Source of the DNA: Medakamo hakoo
Taxonomy: Eukaryota; Chlorophyta; Trebouxiophyceae; Coccomyxaceae
Length of the DNA: 64,000 nucleotides
NCBI GenBank assembly: GCA_026636295.1
Contig: CP089461.1
Coordinates: forward strand, 124,001 to 188,000
Direction of reading: 5' to 3'
The notes beneath the pieces were generated by a model, which was not told the origin of the DNA, did no database searches, and saw nothing but the letters and a program-made list of their open reading frames with translations. Each line of letters opens with the position of its first letter. The first letter of the stretch is position 1. A program made the position numbers and the translations under genes. Positions 12,660-21,236 of the stretch are shown here, one piece after another.

Positions 12660-14190
12660 TGGAGGGCCTTGCTGCTGCTGTGGCTGTTGGCCGGGCTGGC
12701 CGCCGCCGCCTTGGCCGCCGCCGCCCTGCCCGCCGCCGCCTTGGCCGCCGCCGCCCTGGCCGCCGCCCTGGCCGCCGCCCTGGCCGCCGCCCTGGCCGCC
12801 GCCGCCTTGGCCGCCGCCCTGGCCACCGGCGCCCTGGCCGCCGCCGCGCCCGCCGGACCGGAACTGGCCGATGTCGGGGATGCCCTGGATCTGGCCGCCC
12901 AGGCCTCTGGCCGCGTCCTGCGCGCCGCCGGCAGCCTGCTGCGCCGACGACGCGGCCGACGCGGCCGCGGACGAGTCGCCCCGCCCGGCCGCCGCCGCCG
13001 CGGCGGCGGCCGCCGATCCAGCTGAGCTCGCGGCCGAAGCGGCTGGGGGTTTGAATGGGTGTGGGCGTGGCGTGCGTGGCGTGCGTGAGTGGTGGATGGG
13101 GGCGGGGAGGGGGGGAGCGGGGGGCACACGCGGCGACACACCTGCCGACGCGCCGCCCGCAGACGCGGCAGCGGCAGCGGCGCTGGCAGCGTTGCCGGCC
13201 GCGGCCTGTGTGTGTGTGGAGAGGGCACGAGGGAGTGGTGCGTGAGAGGGTGGGAGGACGCGGACGGCGGGCGCGGGCGCGGGGGGTCGCCCCCCCTCCT
13301 GCCCCCACGCCCCAAACGCACGGCCGCGGCCGCGGCCGCCCCCCCGCCCGCGGCGGCGGCGCTGCTGGCCGCGGCCGCGCCGGCGGCGGCGGCCGCCGCG
13401 GCAGCTCCCACGTCGCCGGTGCCCACGCTCTGCCCAATGAAGCCGCGCGCCCGGTCGGCCCAGAACCGCGACGAGGCCGCGGCGGCGGCCGCGGCGGCTG
13501 GGAGGTGGGGTTTTGGGTGGGTGGGGACGGGAGTGAGCGAAGGGCTGCCGCGCGGCGGGCGCGGCCGCCGACCGCGCCACCCCCCTCCCTCTCGTCCGGC
13601 CCCACCGCACCCGAGTTGCCGGCAGCGGCCTGTGGGTGGGCGTGGTGTGAGGGGAGGGAGGTGAGGGCGGGGGGCGTGAGAGGGGCCTCGAGACCGACAG
13701 CGCGCCCCCCTCCACGCTCCGCGCGCCCGCCCCTTGGTGGGGACGGGGGGGACACGCCGGGCGCCGTTACTCACCGCGGCGGCAGCCGCGGCGCCAAACG
13801 AGGCCGCAGCGGTGGCCGCGGCCGCGACACCTGGAGCCGAGGACGCGGCCGCGGACGCAGCCGACGCCGCGTTGTTTGCCGCCGACGCGGCGGCGGCCGC
13901 GGCGCTGCCGCCTCCCGACGCGGCCGCGCTGGCCGCGGCGGCGGCATCCCCGGCCGCGGCGGCGGCCGCGGCCGCGGATTGCAGCAGGCGGCGGTTGGCT
14001 GGACGAGGTTTTGTGGGGGGAGGGAGGAGGGGTGGAGAGGAGGAGGGAAGGGTGTGCGCGCGGGTTTTGTGTGTGCGCGCGCGTGGGTGGACACACCTTG
14101 TTGTTGGACGGTCGTCGGCCCCACGGCCGCGAACGCCTGGCCGGCTAGCAGGCCGAAAATGGCCAAGGCCAGCAAGGACGTGGCGCGCAT
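12534..14190 (-). CDS. secreted alanine/glycine-rich silk-like protein, function unknown
   Basis: Six exons (14190-14097, 13998-13775, 13629-13611, 13497-13322, 13205-13142, 13042-12534) encode 361 aa. The protein opens with a textbook signal peptide of 21 residues (MRATSLLALAIFG..., cut after AFA), then an RRLLQ motif at 34-38. Residues from about 40 to 230 are mostly Ala with Ser, Gly and Asn, in poly-Ala blocks up to eight long. One charged island, SSRFWADRARGFIGQ, lies in exon 4. The last 110 residues are Gly/Gln/Pro only, with repeated GGGQGG units and a run of 14 Gly, ending GRGRGGGGD. Exons 3 and 5 both begin AAAGN, and exons 2, 4 and 6 all enter after the first codon base, so the gene looks built from duplicated exon modules. 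Poly-Ala blocks followed by a Gly-rich repeat is a silk or structural-wall composition; a cell-wall or extracellular-matrix role is inference. Confidence 0.75.
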
Positions 14191-14360
14191 GGTTTTCTGT
14201 CTTGGCGTGCGAGCGTGTGCGTGGCCGGCGGAAAAGGAGGAGGGTGTGGGGAGCGCGGCGTGCGACGCGCGTCTGGGGTTGTGGGGCCGGCCGCCCACAA
14301 CCAAAGCGTTTTTTTTTTCCTGGCCCATCCACACAATCTAACAACGTCCCCCCGGCTCTC

Positions 14361-15528
14361 TCACCCCTCCCGCTCCGCCGCCCTCTCCGCCGCCCTCTCC
14401 GCCGCCTCCACCGCCGCGGCGTCCAGCACGGCCCTCTCCCTGGCCGCGCTCCACCCCAGCCAGCCGGCCAGCCCCAGCGCCGCCGCGTCCGCGCCCACCG
14501 CCGGGTCGACGGAAAACAGGTCGATGACGGCCACGCCGCCCGTCGCGATGCACAGGACCAACCAGACGCCGTACCGCAAGTTGGACCGCACTTCCGTGGC
14601 GGCGGCGGAGACGATGGCGGACGCCGTGTCGGGCGGGGCAAGGGAGGAAGAGGAGGGGGAGGGTGGGGGCGGCAGGCCCGTCGCCGCGTCCGCCACGTCG
14701 CCCGGCAGGCGGGCCATGGCCGCCCGCATGCGGGCGGCCGCCCCTCCTCCGTTTCCGCCGTCCTCCTTTTTGTCGTCTGCCTCGCCCTTGTGCAGACCCT
14801 GGAAAAACAGCCCCGCCGACCGCGCGGCCGCGGTGTCCGCCTCCCACGCCGCCAGGTCTGCCCGGTCGGCTTCAATGGCCGCCCGCCGGGCCGCCAGCTC
14901 CGCTTCGGCTTCGTCGGCCATGCGGTTGATGTTTTCCTTGTTGTGTGTGGTGTGTGTGGGAGCGGGGGTGAGCGTGTGGAGGTTGTGGAGAAAGAGAGAG
15001 AGAGGGCACACAGCCCCGCCCCGCCCCCCACCCCCCAAGGAACCAGAAAAAACACGCACCAGCGCCGCGTCCAGGGCCGCCTCCCGAGCTTCCGCCGCTT
15101 CCGCCGCCATGGCCTCCGCTTCGGCCTTGATCTGTTGGAGCGCGTGCACTGTCCCGTGAGCGTGCGAGAGAGAGAGAGGGGGAGAAGCAGAGTGCAACGC
15201 CGTCACCCCCCCCCTGTCCCCCTCCCCCCTCATCCCCTCCTCTCACCCTCTCAGCGCTCGCGATCAGTTTTTTTTCCTCCCGCGCCACCAGTTCCTTGAC
15301 TTCCTCGGCCCCGATCTGCAAGCGCAGCATGGCAGCCAGGTTGTCCTGGACTTTGGCGTCGCCGGGCTCGGCGGCGTCTTGGCCGTCGGTCGGCGTGGCG
15401 TGCGGGGCGGGCACGCGATGGCGGGGGGAGGGCGTGGCTGGTGGGCGGCGGGTTGGGCGCGCCGGGCGCGGCCGGGCTGGGCGGGCGCGCGAGCGCACGC
15501 CGCCCCGGCTCGGCACGGCAGCGTGCAT
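14361..15528 (-). CDS. predicted plastid coiled-coil membrane protein, unknown family
   Basis: Three exons, 15528-15247, 15131-15060 and 14936-14361, give 309 aa. Residues 1 to about 55 are rich in Arg, Pro and Ala with no acidic residues until DGQDAAE, which is what a chloroplast transit peptide looks like. A long charged helix follows (about 70-185), with heptad-like runs of Glu, Ala and Lys: EEVKELVAREEKKL, IKAEAEAMAAEAAEAREAA and ADEAEAELAARRAAIEAD. After a Ser/Pro linker comes a first membrane helix at about 236-256 (LRYGVWLVLCIATGG...), and a second, weaker one near 266-280 before a charged Ala/Glu tail. Plants have small inner-envelope proteins of this general build, but I do not recognise the family. 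The start is the first ATG in frame with the transit-like segment. It is divergent from the CXC gene. Confidence 0.7.
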
Positions 15529-15772
15529 GGTGGGAGAGTGCGATGTGCCCGGACGCTCTGGCTGTGCTTCGGGCGGGTGTGACCGGAGGCCCCACGGCGC
15601 GGGCCGGGATGAAAATGAATTTGCAGAGTGCGCCCACGACTGGCGCCTCGGCCAGACCTCCCATCTCTTGCGGGCGCCCATCAGCCGCGAAAAAAACGCG
15701 CGCTGCACGGCGGCAGGCACGCGCCATTGCGATCGCCTGCCCGGGTCCGACCGGATCACACGCCAAGCACCC
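15529..15772. promoter_or_regulatory. divergent promoter region, plastid coiled-coil gene / CXC gene
   Basis: A 244-bp spacer between two divergent starts. CGCTCTG occurs at 15554-15560, 26 bp upstream of the minus-strand start; the same heptamer recurs in other spacers of this window. No TATA box is seen. Confidence 0.4.
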
Positions 15773-17701
15773 ATGAGGTGAGCGCGCGCGTGGTGCTGTC
15801 GTGCCTGTGGCGGGGGCGGCCGGGCTCCTTTCCCGCTCCGGCGCCGAAATATGAACCGAAAATTCAAAGACGGCCGGGCAGCCTTGTGCGGGCCGCGCGC
15901 CGGCCTGTCCGGCGACGGACGCAGCCCTCCTCGCATGCATGAGTCGTGTGTTGTCCGAGCTACAGCATGGGCTGAGAGCCGGGCTGAGTTGAGCCCGGGA
16001 GATGGCGCAAAACCGCCGTGCCTGGCTCTACCCGCCGCCCGGCAGAAAAAAACTAAAACTTCCCTCCCTCCCCAACACACTCGCCCCATCAGCGACCCCA
16101 GCGCCGCCGCGACCTTGGCGGCCGTTCAAGCCGCCCTCGGTCGGGACGCGGCCGAAGCCATGGACCCGCGCGTCCTGACGGCGGTCGCCGCGCTGGCTGC
16201 CCAGCAGCAGCAACAGGCCGCGGCCGCGACGCCGACCGGCCGCCGCTCTGGTGGCGGCGGCGCGGGCACGTCGAGCGGTGCGACGCCCACGGCGACCGGC
16301 GGTGGGCCCGGCCGCCACTGCAACTGTAAAAACTCGCGGTGCTTGAAGCTCTACTGCGAGTGCTTCGCGTCCGGGCGGTACTGCGAGGTGAGGGTGGAGG
16401 CGGGGGGGGGGGGGGGGGGCGGAGGTTTGGAAGGAGTTGCCCAGCGTGCGTGTGTGCGGGGGGGAGGCGGGCAGGCCTCACACCCCCGCCACCGCCCCCA
16501 CGCCGCCGCCCACCCCTCCACATACCCACAGGCGTCCTGCAACTGCGCCAACTGCTGCAACAACCGGGGCTGCGAAGCCGTGCGCCAGGCCGCCGTGGAA
16601 GCCATCCTGGACCGCAACCCGGCCGCGTTCCGCCCGAAGATCGGGGGCGGCGGCGGCGGGGGCGGCGGGGCGGACGGCCCGGCGGCGGCCGCGGCCGCGT
16701 CCACGCACGCCAAGGGCTGCAACTGCCGCAAGTCGCACTGCCTGAAAAAGTATTGCGAATGCTTCCAGGCGGCCATCTACTGCGGGTCGCGCTGCAAGTG
16801 CGAGCGGTGCCTCAACTACGAAGGCTCCGCGGAGAAGGTGCGGCACCTGCCTCCGTACGCCGCGGAACGGTATGCAGCCGCGGCTGCCGCGGCGGGCAAC
16901 CTGTGGCGGGGCATGGCGGGCGCGGCCGCCCAGACGGCGGCGGCGCAAGCGGGTGGGGGCGGCGGTGGCGGGGCTGGCGCGGCCGCGCCGGACGCGGCCG
17001 CCCCCTCCACCACCACCGCCGCCGTCCGGGCCGGCTCCACGCCCGGCTCTCGGTCCGGTTCCCGGCGGTCGGGGTCGCGCATGACGGCCGCCCAAGTCGC
17101 GGCGGCGGCGGAAGCGGCGGCGGCGGCCCAGGTTGCGGCGGCGGCCGCGGCCGCGCAGCAGGCGGCGGGCTCGACTGGCCGGGGCGGCACGCCCGAAGCG
17201 GCGGCCGCGGCCGGCGCGGCCGTCGCGGCGGCCCTGGCCCGCGCGGCTGGTGGTGGCGCCACCGATCCGGGCACGGCCATGGCGGCGGCGCTGCTGGGCG
17301 TCGCGAACGGGAGCGGCGGCGGCGGCGGGTCGTCGTCGCTGCCGCCGCTGGCGCCTCGTGCGGTCGGCGCCGCGGCCGCGGCCGGTGGCCTGGCCCCGCC
17401 CCCGCCCTTCGCGCCCAGCGCCGCGCCGCCGCCTCCACTGGCCGACCCGGCCTCGTACGCGACCCGGGAGCTGGCCCTGCTGGACAAAGTGGGCAGCGTG
17501 GCCGCGCGCGTGCTGGCGGACGTCGTGGCGAGCTTGGCCGGTGGAGGCGCCGCCGCGGCCGCGGCCGAAAACGCCGGTGGCGGTGGTGGCGCGCCGGCCG
17601 CGCCGCCCAAGCGGGCGCTGTCGGGCGGGCTGACGGGCCTGCCGCCACCGCCCAAACGGCACGGCAACAGTGGTGGGCCGGGCGGTGGCGACGGGCCATG
17701 A
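15773..17701 (+). CDS. CXC/CRC-domain DNA-binding protein (tesmin/TSO1/LIN54 family)
   Basis: This family binds CHR-type promoter elements and, as LIN54 or TSO1/TCX, belongs to MuvB/DREAM-like cell-cycle repressor complexes. Exons are 15773-15777, 16093-16387 and 16532-17701, 489 aa. The first coding exon is only ATG-AG; its GTGAGC donor joins in frame to give MSDPSAAATLAAV, and the downstream acceptor follows a strong pyrimidine tract. The first CXC repeat (about 77-119) reads CNCKNSRCLKLYCECF, then YCEASCNCANCCN, with an intron in the middle of it. A conserved linker RNPAAFRPKI and a short Gly spacer come next. The second CXC (about 162-200) reads CNCRKSHCLKKYCECF, then CKCERCLN. All cysteines are present. 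The C-terminal 290 residues are Ala/Gly/Pro-rich and unrecognised. An older reading from an in-frame ATG at 15851 is possible but less convincing. Confidence 0.93.
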
Positions 17702-18019
17702 GAGAGGAGGGGAGGAGAGACAGGTTTTTGTGTTGTGCTGGAAGGTCGCGGCTGCGCTCTGGGTCACACACACTGCTGCTCTTTGTGTTTGCGGTGCGGT
17801 GTGGGCGCCGCACGTCCCACAGACTCTCCCTCGGCCCACGCACCGCACGCCGCGCTGCTGATGCCGCGCCGCCCACGTCCGTGAGCGGACACGCCTCTTC
17901 CTCCGCCTGGGAGCAGTTGGAGGACGACCGCGGCGCGGTTGGAAGGGCGCGGCCCCCCAAGGCTTTCCTCGCACGGCCATTTGCGGCCCGCGCGCTCGGC
18001 GCCCTCTTTTCTTCAAACC
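17702..18019 (+). other. 318-bp gap between CXC and SNM1 genes; no gene seen
   Basis: This is the 3' end of the CXC gene and the leader of the SNM1 gene, transcribed the same way. It begins with a GA-rich run and has CGCTCTG at 17755-17761. An in-frame upstream ATG at 17939 would lengthen SNM1 by 27 residues of low-quality sequence; I prefer the start at 18020. Nothing else is recognisable. Confidence 0.4.
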
Positions 18020-19978
18020 ATGGCCGACCAGCGCCTGGCCGCCAAGCGGATCGCGGGCACCGGCTTCCTCGTCGACGGCTTCCGCTTCCAGGGCACGCCA
18101 GGAACCACGGCCTTCTTCCTGACCCACGCCCACTCCGACCACACGGTCGGCCTGGGGCGCACGTTTGGCCGGCGCAAGCGGGCCGACCCGCCCGACGCGC
18201 GCCCCCACCCGCCGCTGTACGCCTCGCCCGCCACGGCCGCGCTCATCATCCACGACACGCCCCGCGTCGACGCGCAGGCCGTGCGCACACTGCCCCTGGG
18301 CGTGCCGACGCCCGTGCCGGACGGGGAGGGCCGGCCGCCCGTGACCGTCACGGCGCTGGACGCCAACCACTGCCCCGGCGCCGTGTGCCTGGTCTTCGAC
18401 GTGCCCGCGGCGCGCGAGGGCGACGCCGCCCCGCCCTGCCCCGCCGCCGCCCGCCCGCCACACCCCACCCGCATCGTCCACACGGGCGACTTCCGGTACA
18501 CGCCCGCCCTGGCGGCGCACCCGGTCCTGGCGGCCGGCCCGCCCGTCGACGCGCTCCTGTTGGACACGACGTACGCGTCGCCGTGCCACGCCTTCCCGCC
18601 GCAGGCCGACGCCGTGTGGGCCGCGGTGCGCGTCCTGGCCGCCGAAGCGGGCGTGGAGGTGCCGGCGCGGTGGGCGGGCGGCGTCGGCCGGCCGGCGTCC
18701 ACCCCGCCCCCCCCGCGCGCCGGCGGCCCGCTCTTTGTCGTCGGCTCCTACCGCGTCGGCAAGGAGCGCTTTTACCTGGGCGCGGCGGCCGCCCTGGGCT
18801 GGCGGGTGTGGGTGGACCCGGGGCGGGCGGCCCGCCTGCGCTGGGTGGGGCTGGTGGACGAGGCGGGGTGCCTGACCGGCCCGGCGTCGCTCGGCCCCGC
18901 CGCGCCGTGCGCAGCCGCCGCCGCCGCGGCCGACGCGCGGGCCCCCGTGCTGACGCCCGACCCGCTGGCCGCCCCCATCCACGTCGTGCCCATGGGCGGC
19001 GCGCTCTCACCGCCCGCCCTGCGCGCCCGCTTGGCTGCCGGCAACGGGAGGTGGGGCCGGGCGGTCGCGATTCGGCCGACGGGCTGGGCGCATGGCGGGC
19101 GCGGGCGGGGCGGCGGCGGCGGCGGCGGCGGCGGCGCCGGCGCCGGCGGTCGCCGCGGCCCCGCCCACCCGCGCCCGCCGCCGCCGCCGCCCGCCGACCC
19201 GCCGCTGCCGCGCCCGCGCCCGGGCGGCCCGGGCGTCGCCCTGTACGCCATCCCGTACTCAGAGCATTCCTCCTTCCCCGAACTGCGCGCCGCCGTGGGC
19301 GCGCTGCGGCCGCGCGACCTGATCCCGACCGTCGGCGGGTGCTCCCCGCCCGCCCGGGCCGCGCTCATCGCACTCTTTGCGGACGCGCTGCACCCGGAGG
19401 GCCGGGCGGGCGGCGCGGTCGCGCGCGGGCGGGTGACGCACTACTTCTCGCGCGCGGCGGGCGCGGCGGGCGCGGCCGTCGTCAAGGCGGACGGCGGGCG
19501 GGCCAGGTGCGGCGTGGTCGTCGCCGCGGCGGCCGCGGTGGCCGTGTCGGTGGAGGAGGACGCCGCGCCGCGCCCGCCCGCCGTCAAGGACGAAAAAGAG
19601 GAGGAAGAGCCCGACCTGCCGCCGCCATCCAAGCCGTGCGACAGTGGCGGTGGCGCCAAAGGCGGCGACGGCGACGGCGACGACGGCTGGGGCCCGGAGC
19701 TGGGCGAGGACGAGTGGTGCAGCGGCGGCCCACTGGCGGCCGCTGACCCGCCGGCCGGCGGCGAAGGCGCCAAGCCGCTTCCACCCCCAACCCTGTCACC
19801 CGGCCCCATTTTCGACCTGGCCGCCGTCGATGAAGGCGAACAAGCCCGGCTGTGGGCGGCGGCCGTCGCGCGCGGGCGCTTTGCTGGGACAGCCGGTGGC
19901 GGCGCGTCGCCGGCGGCCGCGGCGAAACGCGCCCGCCGCCAGCTCACGCTCGCCGGCTTTGTCGGACGTGGAGCTTAG
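18020..19978 (+). CDS. SNM1: SNM1/PSO2-type DNA cross-link repair nuclease (beta-CASP metallo-beta-lactamase)
   Basis: A nuclear 5'-3' exonuclease family that unhooks interstrand cross-links. One exon, 652 aa. The metal-binding motif THAHSDH is at about 36-42. Then come DANHCPGAVCLVF (motif 2/3 region, about 114-126), HTGDFRYTPAL (motif 3, the His/Asp pair) and LLLDTTYASP (motif 4). The DRMBL half contains YAIPYSEHSSFPELR and LRPRDLIPTVG, where SEHSS is the beta-CASP motif C region. A Gly-rich loop sits between these blocks, and an acidic stretch DEKEEEEPDL lies near 525. The final residues RRQLTLAGFVGRGA contain Q-x-x-L-x-x-F-V, close to a PCNA-interacting box. There is no N-terminal UBZ finger, unlike yeast Pso2, so the plant-like SNM1 layout fits best. 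It is intronless, rare for the long genes in this window. Confidence 0.93.
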   Translation: MADQRLAAKRIAGTGFLVDGFRFQGTPGTTAFFLTHAHSDHTVGLGRTFGRRKRADPPDARPHPPLYASPATAALIIHDTPRVDAQAVRTLPLGVPTPVPDGEGRPPVTVTALDANHCPGAVCLVFDVPAAREGDAAPPCPAAARPPHPTRIVHTGDFRYTPALAAHPVLAAGPPVDALLLDTTYASPCHAFPPQADAVWAAVRVLAAEAGVEVPARWAGGVGRPASTPPPPRAGGPLFVVGSYRVGKERFYLGAAAALGWRVWVDPGRAARLRWVGLVDEAGCLTGPASLGPAAPCAAAAAAADARAPVLTPDPLAAPIHVVPMGGALSPPALRARLAAGNGRWGRAVAIRPTGWAHGGRGRGGGGGGGGGAGAGGRRGPAHPRPPPPPPADPPLPRPRPGGPGVALYAIPYSEHSSFPELRAAVGALRPRDLIPTVGGCSPPARAALIALFADALHPEGRAGGAVARGRVTHYFSRAAGAAGAAVVKADGGRARCGVVVAAAAAVAVSVEEDAAPRPPAVKDEKEEEEPDLPPPSKPCDSGGGAKGGDGDGDDGWGPELGEDEWCSGGPLAAADPPAGGEGAKPLPPPTLSPGPIFDLAAVDEGEQARLWAAAVARGRFAGTAGGGASPAAAAKRARRQLTLAGFVGRGA

Positions 19979-20080
19979 CATTTAGAGAGAGAGAGAGAGA
20001 GACGTGGCGTGCCTTTTTCACCTGCTTTCCCGTGTTAGTGTGCCTTTTTTTCCGTCCTTGCTTTCAACAAGGCCTCCCCC

Positions 20081-21095
20081 TCACCTCCCGCCTTTCCCAC
20101 CGCCGCCACTCCTGTGGTAGAGCGTCAGCAGGGCCAGCGCCCCGTACAGCAGGCCGCACGGGTACGCGATCAGGGCGCGGTGCGGGCGCAGGGCCGGCGC
20201 GCGGGCGGAGACCAGGGCCGCGGCCGTGATGGCGCCCCACCCAGCCCCGCCACACACGAGCGCGCGCGCGGCGCCGCCCGCCCCACCGCCAGGCGCGCGC
20301 GGCAACAACAGCGCCGCCGCCGACGCGACGACGAGCGGCAGCAGGCCGTACCCGACCTGGCACGTCGTGTCGTACAGGCCGACGCCGGGTCCGGCGGCGG
20401 CGGAGCCGCCCTCCGCCGCCGCGGCCGCTGCCAGCGAGGACGCGACCACCCACACGGCGGCCGAGCCGGCGACCGTCCAGCCCAGGATGACGCCGAAATG
20501 GAGTTTGGATGCCTGTTGTGCGGGGTGCGCCAATCGTGAGGGAAAAGCAGGCGCCTCCCCCCCCACCCACCCACCCATTCCTCCATGCACCCCTGCCTCG
20601 ACTCACCAGCAGGTGCACCGCGCCCAGCGCCGCCGCAAACAGCAAGGGCCCGCCCAAGTCGGGCGCTTCCGCGCCCGCGGCTCGAGGCCTGCACGTCAGC
20701 ACGGCCGCCGACTTGCGCAGGATGGACGGCAGGTCGATGCCCAGCTCTGGTTGGTGGTGGTGGTGGTGGCGTGGAGAGGGGGGCGTGGGGGGAGGTCGAG
20801 CGAAGAAAAAAAAAACGCGCGCGCCGTTGTCGCCGCGCTGCTTCACGCGCGCGCTCTGCTGCCTCCTGCCACGCTCACCTTCCAGTAGCGGCGGCTCATC
20901 GTCGAAATTGGGCCGCCCGCTCACGCCCGCCGGGCCGGCTGGAGGCGGAGGCGCGCCGTAGCCGCCGTAGGCCGACGGAGGCATTGGTTGTGGCGCCGCG
21001 CCGTACGCGCCGCCCCCTGCCGTCGGCCCCGGGCCGTACGAGGACTCCACCCACTGGGGCTGGGTCGGGGGTGCGGGGCCGGTGTTGCCGTACAT
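20081..21095 (-). CDS. YIP1-family Golgi membrane protein (YIPF5/YIPF7 type)
   Basis: YIPF proteins bind Rab/Ypt GTPases at the ER-Golgi boundary and help form COPII vesicles. Three exons, 21095-20879, 20746-20607 and 20512-20081, give 262 aa. A Pro/Gly/Tyr-rich cytosolic N terminus (1-65) leads into the family signature DDEPPLLEELGIDLPSILRK, which spans the first splice junction. DLGGPLLFAAALGAVHLL opens the membrane part. Three or four further hydrophobic helices follow, including LHFGVILGW and the conserved RALIAYPCGLLYGALALLT near the C terminus. The length matches YIPF5 (257 aa in human). The protein stops with a short basic Gly tail. Its second intron holds a TGG-triplet run (20751-20768). 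The start is the only ATG before the Pro-rich leader. Confidence 0.92.
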
Positions 21096-21236
21096 GGCTG
21101 TGTGAAGCGAGGAGGCGAGCGCGGCGCGGCTCCCTGTCGCGCGCAGGAGAAGACTTCTTCGGCGCTCTGACTCCCTCTGCTCGCTCTCTCACTGCTTTGT
21201 TCCATCACCCCGCCTCTCTCCCCTCATCATCCTTCG
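21096..21236. promoter_or_regulatory. divergent promoter region, YIPF5 / unknown protein
   Basis: Only 141 bp separate the divergent starts. TTCGGCGCTCTG occurs at 21158-21169; the identical 12-mer is found in the cactin/MFS spacer at 37668-37679. No TATA box. Confidence 0.45.

Noticed and set aside
12470-15055. An 861-codon minus-strand frame covering three neighbouring genes
   Set aside because: It reads through introns of the silk-like gene and the plastid coiled-coil gene. Splice sites and the signal peptide support the separate models.
16339-19746. A 1135-codon plus-strand frame spanning the CXC and SNM1 genes
   Set aside because: It runs through an intron and across two recognised genes in another frame, with Arg/Gly-only composition.
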